From Anastrepha obliqua (Eukaryota; Arthropoda; Insecta; Diptera; Tephritidae): DNA of 64,000 nucleotides. Below the pieces are notes generated by a model, which was given only the letters and a program-made list of their open reading frames with translations, was not told the origin of the DNA and made no database searches. Shown here piece by piece: positions 54,871 to 64,000 of this stretch. A program made the translations under genes and the position numbers. Location of the stretch: the NCBI RefSeq assembly GCF_027943255.1, contig NC_072896.1, positions 38,590,501 to 38,654,500 on the forward strand, in the 5' to 3' direction. The number at the start of each line of letters is the position of its first letter. Position 1 is the stretch's first letter.

Positions 54871-55791
54871 CAGCGTTTTTCAATAGGTGCGCTTCAACTT
54901 TTTTCCGATAGGGAGGGCGAACGACGCAATATTTTTTATTTTTCGCTTGTCATTTGTAAACTTCATTAGTATACATTTCATCATGGAACACTACACACTT
55001 GAGAAACGATTACAAATTGTGCAAATTTTTTATGAAAATAATCGTTCTGTTGCTGCTACCAGATCCAGGTTTTTTCCAAAAAATCATCTTCAGTGATGAA
55101 GCTCACTTTTGGCTCAATGGCTTTGTCAACAAGCAAAATATGCGTTACTGGGCAGAAAGCAATCCACACGTGATTAATGAGGCACCGTTGCATCCCGAAA
55201 AAATCACTGTTTGGTGTGGTTTACATGCCGGCGGCATAATTGGCCCATATAATTTCGTTGACGAGAACGATCGCCACGTTACTGTGAATGGAAATCGATA
55301 CCGCGACATGATAAACGATTATTTTTGGCCGCAATTGAATGGTATGGACTTAGACGACATGTGGTTTCAACAGGACGGGGCCACAAGCCGCACAGCACAC
55401 GCTACAATTGATTTGTTGAAGAGTAAGTTCGATGAGCGTATTATTTCCAGAAATGGATCGGTCGAATGGCCGCCGCGCTCGTGTGATTTGACGCCTCTAG
55501 ACTATTTTCTTTGGGGTTATGTGAAGTCATTGGTCTACAGTAACAAGCCGGCGACGATTTGTGAGCTCAGAGCCAATATTGAACGCGAAATTGCTGGAAT
55601 TTCGGCCGATTTATGCAAAAGAGTGGTCAAAAATTGGGTTCAACGTGCACGCAGTGGTTATGCAAAAGAAATCGAATTTCATACTTAAATGTATATGTTC
55701 AAACTCGATAATAAAAAAAAATTAGTTAAAAAAGTCAAACCGTTTGTGTTTTATTCAAAAAAAAAGTTGAAGCGCTCTTACTGAAACACTT
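54871..55791 (+). pseudogene. rosa-type DD41D mariner, 921 bp, C-terminal ORF open
   Basis: TIRs GCGCTTCAACTTTTTT at 54890 and inverted at 55779. The N-terminal stub MEHYTLEKRLQIVQIFYENN (54983) is joined by deletion to 55070 onward. 229-codon ORF 54999-55688: FQKIIFSDEAHFWLNGFVNK (first Asp), NPHVINEAPLHPEKITVWCG, VNGNRYRDMINDYFWPQLNG, WFQQDGATSRTAHATIDLLK (second), WPPRSCDLTPLDYFLWGYVK (third), VVKNWVQRARSGYAKEIEFH, stop. The catalytic body is intact; the HTH region is lost. This and 21834 are the two best-preserved catalytic ORFs. Confidence 0.9.
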
Positions 55792-57430
55792 TTTCGCGCT
55801 TAACTCAAAATCCGTAATTAAAAAGTGCGATTTCCCAAACAAAATTTCTCTCCCAAAATCTGAGGTTATAAAATAATCCTAGATAACAACGATACTTTTC
55901 GACATATTGTACAACCCTGTGTTTTCTGTGTTATCGATAATTATTATTACGAATGTAAGGAGAAACATCAAAATAAAAACTAAATGAAATGGATGCCGGC
56001 AAAGAAAAAAGGTCTGTAAACATAATTCTAATAAAATTTTTGTTAAATATTATTAATTAGGGATTCATTTTACAGAAAAAAGCGTGTGTCCATAAACGTT
56101 TTGTCCTCTTATTACTTAATATAAAATGTAATGTAGAATATCCCATGCGCATTGCTGCCATAATTTTTTGCAACCTCAGTAAACCGCGCATACGGATTTC
56201 CTCCAACTGTTTATTATTAGCAACCAATTAATTGCCCAGTTAAATAAGTTATTCCTTCTCCTTGTATTTTCTTCATATCGTTAATAATAATTAAACAAAC
56301 CAAAAACACCGAAATATTCCACCAAAATAATTTCTATTCAAAAAACCTTTCAAAACTGTCTTGACAGCTGATTGTCAATTTTGCAGGTAATCTGCCATAT
56401 GTGAAAAGACAGATTAATTTTTGTGGATTTATTGCTAATCACTGCATATGTGAACGTACTTTTACACTTTTTCTAAGAATGCCATATCTTCGGAGTATTC
56501 GCACACAGGCACTTCACTCGCAAACGAACTGTCAGTTTTCGCTCAGTTTCAAATGATAAGCGCATTTCAAATAGATGTAAAAAAATGCAGCTGGCTTGTT
56601 GTGTTGGTGTTTTCACGGCGTAAGCTTATCCATACTTTGCCGTGAGATACAGACGAACTTTCACGCATATTTCACGGCAATGCAATTTGTATAGGCCCTG
56701 ACAGCCATTTCACTGAAACACGAATTCAGTACTTTGCGTTAAAACTAATCTTAAGAGATGAGATTATGATTTTTTTTTTGTTTTCGTGTTTTAATACAAT
56801 ATTTGCAGCCTAAAATTTCTTGGGATCGAAATATAATATTTTACATACATAATATCGAATAAATATTTTTAAATTCTTTTTTCGACCAAATGCCTACCAT
56901 TCTCAGTTTAGCCAGTTTAGCACTCAAGCTCAGGTTTGAGCAAATTTATTAAAAAAAAAACAACACTAAAAAGTTTATTTTTTTAATTTAATTGTCTTAG
57001 TAAATATATGTACATAAATATCAGCAGAATAAGTATGGAATATAAAAAAATACCTTTACAGTTGTTTAAGGAAAATTTATTATATTTCATATATTTTTTA
57101 TACGAAATTAAAATTTACATTTTTTTTAATGTATTAGCACGTATTGATGTGCCAAAAATGCATGTTTTAAAATACCGAAAGCCAAAAGCACAAACAATTT
57201 CTCACGACTTCGCCATTAGGTGGGTTTTGAATGCATTCTTTCACAAAAAAAAAATATTAACATGCACCGAAACATCAAATTTCTATCTACCAAATCAAAT
57301 TAACTCCATGTCGGAGCTAAGCAAATATTAAAAGCACTTTTTCAAAAGTATTATATTTGAAACTATCGCAATGAGAGTCTCAAATAGTAATGCACAACAA
57401 GCTAATTTTCAATAATTTTTTTCAGCTTAA
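55792..57430. other. Mostly unassigned; possible tiny spliced ORF at 55989-56130
   Basis: A TATCGATAA-type DRE-like motif at 55933 precedes ATG 55989. MDAGKEK runs to a GTCTGT donor-like site (56012), and TTTTACAG at 56068-56075 could join it to KKRVSINVLSSYYLI and a stop. 56600-56690 contains CACGGC..GCCGTGA inverted pieces. 57008-57331 is an A/T-rich ORF without motif. Confidence 0.3.
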
Positions 57431-58042
57431 GACAAGGTGGCGCAAAATTAATCATCTAATTAGGTTTTTGAATAACTTTTTTATTAAGGCACCTTTCTGG
57501 TCTAGAGAATTCTGGACGTGAGAATCGAAGGCATTGAAAATTGAAGCAAAACAATCGGTATCGTTTTTATTCATTAGATCAATTCTTTATTCTCAAAAAA
57601 AAAAAAATGTTTTTTCAACGACAATAATACAAAAAATTGCTTCCCCTGACGTAACACATGCCACTGGCATAACTGATTGGGCTGCTCAGGTACGTCTGAA
57701 AAAAACAGTTCGGTCGATTATTCATCAGGAGATATGTCGCTATGGTGGGTAGCAGATTTCCAAAAAAAAAATTGTTTCTAGATATTTTATCTGTTTATTG
57801 GAAAAACAAAAACAAAAGGATTTTTTTCACGTTATCGCTCTTAAAAAAATATAAAAATTGAGAGCCGCAAATCTACTTAAAACCATATTAAAAATTCAAA
57901 TCAATCATTTCAGCACTTTTTGAGAAATTCCCAATGCCAATTCGGACAAAAATAGTTTCGAGAAAAACACGGTTAACGCGCGTATACCTGGGCGTCGTAC
58001 TCCAAGCCAGTCTAGTTTTAAAGGGCTTTAACGTCTAAACTA

Positions 58043-58630
58043 AGAAAACGAAACTGCTGATGAATTGACCAACCGTGAATCAGCGGTGCCCCCCAAGGGC
58101 CAGAGCCAATAAACTGCAAAGTGTTTTGAGACAAGTCTGAACAGAAAACTGTCAAACTTTCTACTAAAACTTGGAAGGAAGACGCTCGGTTGATGGTCGG
58201 TATTATTACAGGGCACAACCCATGGGGTCAGCAGGTGACCACCATTGGAGTCATTGAGGACTCAGTGTGCCTGCCATGCTTGGAGGAGGCGAATAGCACT
58301 GAGCACTTGCTCTGTGAGTGTCCTGCCTTTGCTAGAGCACGGCTACGAGTTTTGGGTTCCGATGTCATGAGAATGAGTAATATTCGTTCTCTAAAACTGG
58401 TGGATATTTACAGATTTGTCAAAGAATCTGGAAAATAATCCCAGGACTAACTATCTCTATCTCTGTCTCTATTCTTTCCTATCTTTTTCTTTGATACTTT
58501 TTTCCTTCTTTCCTTGACTATCTACCTACTTTCCAGAGCTTTAAATACAATGGGCTTTTTAGCCTGAGTGTTTTAGGAGCCACCAAATCTCCAGGTGCTC
58601 CTTGGCTCGGCCTTTTCAAATTTCAATTTC
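58043..58630 (+). pseudogene. LOA-like non-LTR retrotransposon insertion with 13 bp target duplication
   Basis: AACGTCTAAACTA occurs at 58030-58042 and 58631-58643. Between them ADELTNRESAVPPKGPEPIN begins in the last part of RNase H, and an 82-codon ORF (58190-58438) covers GIITGHNPWGQQVTTIGVIE and CLPCLEEANSTEHLLCECPA to a stop, followed by the 3' UTR. It is 5'-truncated and relatively recent. Confidence 0.85.
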
Positions 58631-58847
58631 AACGTCTAAACTACAACGAATTTCAATATAAAAATATAAAAAGTACATTTTTGAAAGTATAAACTATTAT
58701 AACATAAAAAAAATCGATTTTTTCGAAATTCTAGACCAAAAAGGTGCCTTAAAAAAATGATTTTGAGTGATGCAAATCTTCATTTTGACATTTACCCGCT
58801 GCATTGCTTGTCTCTATAATTGACATAAGATAATTATCTTATCCAAT

Positions 58848-58950
58848 TATAATTGGCGCATACACCTCTGTTAGGTGTTTGGGCGAGCTCCTCCTCCTAT
58901 TTGTGGCGTGCGTCTTGATGTTATTTCACAAATGGTGGGACAAATTTACC
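58848..58950 (-). mobile_element. SINE tail fragment
   Basis: AATTATAATTGGCGCATACA, GGCGAGCTCCTCCTCCTATT and TTTCACAAATGGTGGGAC match the 3' half of the tRNA SINE; the head is missing. Confidence 0.7.
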
Positions 58951-59054
58951 GATAGGGTGATTAATTTTGCGCCACCTTGTGTATGTGCGTTTAAAATTTA
59001 ATTAATTTGAAAAAAAAAACAATACTAGAAAGTATATTTAGACAAAAAGTATAA

Positions 59055-59543
59055 CACTGTGGTACAAAAAAAAAAGTTGCAAAAAAACTTTGGATCGGAC
59101 ATGGTGAGGGTTGTAGCTTATGAAAAACTGAAAATAATGGTATAGTTGAAATTTCCAATACACCCCCAAAATCTCATTTTATGGCCATAAAACCGTTTTT
59201 CAGTAGGTTGATATGAACAATCACTCCTAACTTCGCCAATTTCCATCCGATTTCGAATTTGCTTTTTTAGTTCGAAAGAACAAAAACAAGCCTTTTTGAC
59301 AGTGTGTTAACATTTTTTCTGAAATGACAACTGACGAGACTGTAGACGGAAGTATTTGGAATTTTTTTATTTTTTCTCTATTTTTTCGACTTTGACATAA
59401 TTTTTACGATATTATCCGATATTGAGGATTTTTTTTAGTACACTACTGTTATAGTAAATTTAATTTTACGTCAAATGAGCTATATTTGACTGTAATTGAA
59501 TTAAAATTAATAGAGTTGTGCGAGTTTTAAGATTTTTTGTTTT
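59055..59543 (+). repeat. Left long inverted arm
   Basis: Begins CACTGTGGTAC; contains a palindrome-like TTATGGCCATAA at 59180-59191. Pairs with 60557-61048. Differences cluster at the inner edge (59455-59525). Confidence 0.9.
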
Positions 59544-59839
59544 TTTTTTACTAATTTGGAATGTTGGTATAGCTTACGCTAAATGGGAATAAGGACGTGT
59601 TTTGATGCGTTATTATAGATACGTAATATTTATTGGAGTATATATGAATACATAAGAGTACACTGTACTGCATACAACAGAACTGGTTAGAACTTACGAA
59701 AATATCTGACATATTATAGCACATTTTTTTCAATAGAAATATGGAAAAGCTCCCAAGTGTGCCAAAGTTCACACTGTACATTGATTAACAAAAGAAGTTT
59801 GTTATTATAATTTAACCTTATTAAAACGTCAAAGTTTTA

Positions 59840-60307
59840 TTGTTTGTTTCATTGAAATTCAAAAGATATAAATCAAAACGTTGCCAGAAAAGTCAAATTT
59901 CTCAATATTCTCCGATGATATGGCATCATCAGCCTTATCATAAACCAGATGATTGTTATTTTTGTAAAACGGACGTAAACGGTCATCATTATAAAACTCG
60001 AAAGCACATAAAGTATGCTGATGTTGCAACTGTTAAGAACCCCGTAGTCTTGGACGATATGATTGACTCAACTGCAGGTCATGAACTGAAGGAAGTTCAA
60101 CTCATTGCTGATGATGATCAAACTGATAACAATAAACCTGATGATGAAGAGTACTTTCCGTCTGGTTCTAAGTTTTCAGAACGAGACATTGTATCAAATT
60201 CAGATTTTCAGGATCTTTCTCGTGATTTACTTCTATCGGGAAGACAATCTGAAACGCTCGCTTCTCGATTTAAACAATGGAATTTAGTTGATGACGACTT
60301 CAGATGA
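59840..60307 (+). CDS. Conserved-family protein N-terminus with CYFC motif (function unknown)
   Basis: 155 codons inside the long-TIR element. Residues 39-42 are CYFC in the context PDDCYFCKTDVNG, followed by YKTRKHIKYADVATVKNPV. A run of acidic residues (91-104) precedes FQDLSRDLLLSGRQSETLAS and RFKQWNLV (residues 123-150). From memory, this layout (CYFC block, acidic linker, then a LNDLxRDLxLSKxxAELLxSRLKxxNLL block) is the start of an uncharacterised protein family found in many copies in arthropods and cnidarians. Normal members are several hundred residues longer; here a stop follows the second block, so the ORF is truncated. The Cys pair suggests a zinc site (inference). Confidence 0.6.
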   Translation: MFVSLKFKRYKSKRCQKSQISQYSPMIWHHQPYHKPDDCYFCKTDVNGHHYKTRKHIKYADVATVKNPVVLDDMIDSTAGHELKEVQLIADDDQTDNNKPDDEEYFPSGSKFSERDIVSNSDFQDLSRDLLLSGRQSETLASRFKQWNLVDDDFR

Positions 60308-60556
60308 ATGATGATGATCGAATTCTTACAGAGAAGTATTCAAAACTGATGAAGAGAATGACACATGTACCGTACCATACTAAACTCCAAAGGGCCGTTT
60401 CCAATGCATTTTTAAGTTTGGAACCAGTGCCGTTGTGTACTGCACCGTACCATACCGTACAGTGCTGCACTACACAATACTCCAATAAATATTATGCGTT
60501 TATAATGACACTTGTTATTATTTTCATGCTTCGAAACGCATACCAAATCTCGTAGT

Positions 60557-61048
60557 AAAAAAAGAAAAAATCTTAAAACCCACACAACTCTATTAATTTT
60601 AATTCAATTACAGTCAAATATAGCTCATTCGACGCAAAATTAAATTTGCTATAACAGTAGTGTACTAAAAAAAATCCTCAATATCGGATAATATCGTAAA
60701 AATTATGTCAAAGTCGAAAAAATAGAGAAAAAATAAAAAAATTCCAAATACTTCCGTCTACAGTCTCGTCAGTTGTCATTTCAGAAAAAATGTTAACACA
60801 CTGTCAAAAAGGCTTGTTTTTGTTCTTTCGAACTAAAAAAGCAAATTCGAAATCGGATGGAAATTGGCGAAGTTAGGAGTGATTGTTCATATCAACCTAC
60901 TGAAAAACGGTTTTATGGCCATAAAATGAGATTTTGGGGGTGTATTGGAAATTTCAACTATACCATTATTTTCAGTTTTTCATAAGCTACAACCCTCACC
61001 ATGTCCGATCCAAAGTTTTTTTGCAACTTTTTTTTTTGTACCACAGTG
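60557..61048 (-). repeat. Right long inverted arm
   Basis: Reverse complement of the left arm at about 99% identity by eye. Just inside it, 60367-60470 carries repeated GTACCGTACCATAC-type units. Confidence 0.9.
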
Positions 61049-61051
61049 TAA

Positions 61052-61608
61052 TTACTTTCGATATACATACATACATACATACGAGTATATGCATAGTAAT
61101 TTTTTTCAAACAATTTTTATATTCACATTTTTTTCGTTACTAGTGAGCACACACAAAAAAAACACACACACAAAAAATTTACGTGAAAAATAGAACAGGC
61201 AAAAGTCAACTAACAAATTGAGTAATTTTTATTTTATTTTAACTTTTTGCATAAAACTCGCAAACTTATCCACGATTAAATTATTCTTGTTCAGTTCCTA
61301 TTAATTATCACTTACTATTACATACATACATATTTGTGTATTAAAATACAAAAACAAAAAAACTAAAAATAAACACAATAAAGAAAAATAATATTTTGTA
61401 TGACTTTATGTGCTTTTAAAAATATGTATCTCTTAATTTTTGTATGCTTGCATACAAATCTATTTATTCTAAGCTTAAATATTTAAAATAATGAGGCATT
61501 CACGAAGCGAATTTGAATAAAAATATAATATCTCTTACTTATCTTAGCAAATTATTTAAATATCAGGCGAATGTGTTTTTTGTTTTTGTTTTTTGTAATG
61601 CTGTAATA
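61052..61608. other. No gene; CATA repeat
   Basis: CATACATA repeats at 61062-61082, otherwise A/T-rich. Could be the 5' leader of the candidate exon that follows. Confidence 0.4.
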
Positions 61609-61656
61609 ATGAGTAATCATCAGAGGCGAGCTGCTGCAAGGAAAGAAGCCAATGCG
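61609..61656 (+). CDS. Candidate first coding exon of a host gene
   Basis: ATG at 61609 encodes MSNHQRRAAARKEANA and ends exactly at a consensus donor GCG-GTAAGT (61657). The start context (TAATAATGA) is acceptable and there is no transposon similarity around it. The peptide is basic and Ala/Arg-rich; I do not recognise it. The exon ends in phase 0, which does not join in frame to the acceptor at 63491, so an intermediate exon or another partner would be needed. Confidence 0.35.
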
Positions 61657-61805
61657 GTAAGTTGCTTCAAGGGAGCTTAAAAGTTAAAAACAAACAGTTA
61701 ATTTTAAAATAAAAAATTTTCATTAAGAAAAATGTATCCTTTTTATGAAATGATGAAATTTGTATGTGAAACTCGGAGTTTAAAGAGTCGGCGTCGAATA
61801 AAAAA

Positions 61806-62092
61806 TAATGAAACCCTTTGTTTGGGTATTTGGCGGAGCTCCTCTTACTATTTCTGATGTGCGTTTTGGTGTTGCTCCACAAACGCGGAGACCTGCAGTT
61901 TTAGGTCCCAGTCTCATGCCACCTCCGAACGGCAGATGGCTCTTTATGAGGGTTTTTTCATGGCACAAACACACTCGGAGATTCGCCATTGCCTGTCGCG
62001 GGATGACCGCTTTAGAGAAAACTTTTTCACGTGGTTGGAAACCCCGTACACTACCGACTAGTAGTCACGCACCAACCCACTCAACTACGGTG
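61806..62092 (-). mobile_element. tRNA-derived SINE, nearly complete
   Basis: Reverse complement reads CCACCGTAGTTGAGTGGGTT (A-box region), GTGCGTGACTACTAGTCGG, a decayed B-box region, CAGGCAATGGCGAATCTCCG, CATCTGCCGTTCGGAGGTGG and the CTCCGCCAAATACCCAAAC tail. Same family as 31258-31545. Confidence 0.8.
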
Positions 62093-62549
62093 GATGATCA
62101 ATATTCTATACGAGTATTTTAGATTATCTACGATAGGATTTGGAACTAGATGTTGATGTATAATCTTAGTTCGGCTTTAGTCGTCAGATCTCTACACGGC
62201 AGTTTTATTAAAAGTTCTAAAATTGGTCATATAATACAAAATTGCTTAATTGTTCTAAGAACTGGTCCCATTCAATGCACTATATGACGTAACTTCGATC
62301 TAATGTGTAATGGAGGATGCAGAGCAAGTCAGTTGGTGCTTAGTTTTGCGCCAGCAGTATCGTCGTCCATACTACATAAACCGATACCTAGGTACAGTTA
62401 CTATCATTGACGATGGTTTCTCACGCATAAAGTTACCAGTTCGAATTGTGATGAAGAATGTGAACCTAAGTTGTGCGACTATTGAAACTTTAATTAACTA
62501 GAAATTTAGATTAGATTTGACTAATAAATAGCTACCCTCCTATCAACTA
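62093..62549. other. Unassigned
   Basis: A 63-codon ORF (62310-62501, VSWCLVLRQQYRRPYYINRY) stands out but matches nothing I know and has no splice or leader support. Confidence 0.35.
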
Positions 62550-63432
62550 CAGGGTTGCCCATATTCGACGGATTTATCTGGCAACCCTGTATCTTTTGAC
62601 AGTGACGTCAGATCGCTTAATGACATACCGCGTTGGAAGCGTCGTCCAAGCAGATTTTTACCATGGAACAGTACACGCCACGCGAGCGCTCCCAAATTGT
62701 TGAAATTTACATTCAACAAAAGAAGTCAAAAGAAGAAGAAAACGAACAAAATCATCATGTCCGATGAGGCTAATTTCTTATTGAATGGGACGGTAAACAA
62801 GCAAAATTGCCGTATTTACGCCACTGAAAATCCTCACGAAATTCAAGAGGTACCTCTTTACGACGAAAAAAATCACTGTTTGGTGCGGCGTCAGTGCGAA
62901 AACGATTATTGGGCCGTTTTTCTTCTAAAAAAGATGCCAATTATTCGTCGAAAGCGTATGAGGCAGTTCTGATTTCAACAAGACGGCACTCCATCACACA
63001 CAGCTCGCACCAAAATCGATTTTTTGAAGAAATTGTTTCCTCGTCGTTTGATGTCGAAAAATGGCGATTTTGACTGACCACCGCGTTCGCCCGATTTAAC
63101 GCCACCTGACTTCTTGTGGGGATATTTAAAATCAAAGGTTTATACTAATAAGCCAAAGACCATAGAAGAGCTCAAGAACAACATCTGTGAGGAAATAGCC
63201 GCTATTCCAGCCGAAATGTTAGCTAAAACTATGGAAAATGCTGCAAAACGGGCACAATACGCCGTACAGGCTCAAGGCGGCCATTTGAGAGATACCATAT
63301 TCAAAAAGTGATGTCAACAAATCTACATACTTGAACCAAATAAAATGATTGTTATCGTCAACATAAAAAAAATTATGTTTTTCTTTGATTTAAAAAAAAA
63401 ACACATGGCTCCGTCGAATATGGGCAACCCAG
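62550..63432 (+). pseudogene. rosa-type DD41D mariner, 883 bp internal-deletion copy
   Basis: TIRs CAGGGTTGCCCATATTCGAC at 62550 and inverted to 63432, with TA at 62548 and 63433. The stub MEQYTPRERSQIVEIYIQQK (62663) jumps to KIIMSDEANFLLNGTVNKQN (first Asp, 62750), NPHEIQEVPLYDEKNH, a shifted VWCGVS region, FQQDGTPSHTARTKIDFLKK (second Asp, 62970), a stop, RSPDLTPPDF (third) and LWGYLKSKVYTNKPKTIEEL to a stop at 63309. At least four lesions. Confidence 0.85.
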
Positions 63433-63491
63433 TACATATGTATGAGGGTATATTCAGAAACTATATTTCATTATATCTTTCTTTGTTTTAG

Positions 63492-63759
63492 CGATTATTT
63501 TAGTACTTCCGAAGTGAAATTGCTGCTCAGAGCAAGACTGAGCATGGAAAGCGAGTTCTCCTCGGGAAGGAGGAAGAAGAGCGTCCTCTGGAATAAGGTT
63601 GTGGAAGAAATAAAAAAAAAAGTGAATAAAGACATGAAGATCAACAGGAACATCGCCCAGCGAAAGTTTTCAAATCTTTTTAAGGAGGGAGCCTGGTTTA
63701 TGAGGTCTAAAAATTGCATCTCTTTGCGATTTTTTTTTTTAAGGAAGAAATTAATTTAG
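63492..63759 (+). CDS. Candidate exon with a Myb/SANT-like domain
   Basis: Directly after a good acceptor (TTTGTTTTAG, 63482-63491), frame C|GAT reads DYFSTSEVKLLLRARLSMES, EFSSGRRKKSVLWNKVVEEI and NRNIAQRKFSNLFKEGAWFM. The spacing of Trp, Leu and basic residues is that of the trihelix Myb/SANT-like DNA-binding domain used by many fly transcription regulators and by PIF/Harbinger accessory proteins. The true exon end was not fixed; the reading frame stops at 63759. Host exon and transposon origin remain open. Confidence 0.45.
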
Positions 63760-64000
63760 CACTGCAAAGTTTTTTCTATCTTTTAATGAACTTTTAAAAA
63801 GTATAAAAAATGTTTGTACTGGTTAAAATAAGTTGAAAAAAATGTTTAACATAGAAATTAGTAGAGCACTGCAACGCTGGAGTTTCCAACTGGCGTACAA
63901 GATACAGCTCGTAATTATTATCTAAAGCAAAAAATTCAAATGGATTTCGAATTATCATGATTTTTTATTCTAGATCAACTAAGAAAACTGAGAGAAATTC

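Larger units (their letters stand above)
57431..58984. mobile_element. 1.55 kb TIR element, non-autonomous, carrying nested insertions
   Basis: ACAAGGTGGCGCAAAATTAA at 57431 and its inverse ending at 58984, plus a second inverted pair inside (AAGGCACCTTTYTGGTCTAG at 57486-57505 and 58729-58750). Within it lie a LOA-like insertion (58043-58630) and a SINE tail piece (58848-58950). No transposase was recognised. The same terminus occurs singly at 3483, 16330 and 41115. Confidence 0.65.
59055..61048. mobile_element. 1994 bp element with about 490 bp terminal inverted repeats and a CYFC-motif ORF
   Basis: Arms 59055-59543 and 60557-61048 are inverted copies with only about five base differences. 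Ends read CACTGTGGTAC..GTACCACAGTG, flanked by TAA on each side (59052-59054, 61049-61051), a possible 3 bp target duplication. The centre holds the ORF 59840-60307. The long, nearly identical arms recall foldback-type or CMC-like DNA transposons (CAC..GTG ends), but I cannot place it in a known superfamily. No transposase catalytic motif is visible, so it is probably a deletion derivative of a larger element, or a new kind. Confidence 0.85.

Noticed and set aside
62310..62501. 63-codon ORF as a gene
   Set aside because: No recognised motif and no transcriptional or splice signal; kept only as unassigned.

Overview
The window looks like nuclear DNA of a true fly, most likely a tephritid fruit fly. 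It is AT-rich, and the only well-conserved host gene is a three-exon orthologue of Drosophila ics (RSU1). Most of the recognisable sequence is transposable elements of kinds common in tephritids: rosa-type DD41D mariners, several DD34D mariners, Tc1/Tc3-like elements, a tRNA-headed SINE, and I-, LOA-, Jockey- and RTE-like non-LTR retrotransposons. The species call is inference from the sequence alone.

Layout. 1-16 kb: decayed non-LTR elements (LOA-type with RNase H, Jockey-like, RTE-like, I-like with a TAA tail), nested in one another and in SINEs. 17-32 kb: class II elements, including a rosa element inside a Tc1-like gene, a mariner inside a second Tc1-like gene, a Helitron, four further mariners and SINE/RTE pieces. 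33-41 kb: largely unassigned DNA with a LOA copy, a Tc3-like/rosa junction and a rosa copy interrupted by an unclassified TIR element. 41.5-48.6 kb: the host gene ics; its 6.1 kb first intron holds two rosa copies, a 1.25 kb mariner and a LOA fragment. 49-55.8 kb: mariner with a Jockey insertion, a nearly full-length rosa copy, a mauritiana-like mariner and another rosa copy. 57.4-61 kb: a composite TIR element followed by the most striking object, a 2.0 kb element with about 490 bp almost identical terminal inverted repeats around a 155-codon ORF with a CYFC motif. 61.6-64 kb: two candidate host exons (one Myb/SANT-like) separated by a SINE and a rosa copy.

How it works together. Only ics is a confident functional gene; it acts with PINCH at integrin adhesions. 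Nearly every transposase or reverse transcriptase ORF is broken by stops, frameshifts or deletions, so these are relics. Nesting order gives relative ages, and several insertions can be proven because removing the insert plus one target duplication restores an older reading frame (579-1388, 17526-18391, 21834-22840). No rRNA, canonical tRNA or CRISPR array was seen.
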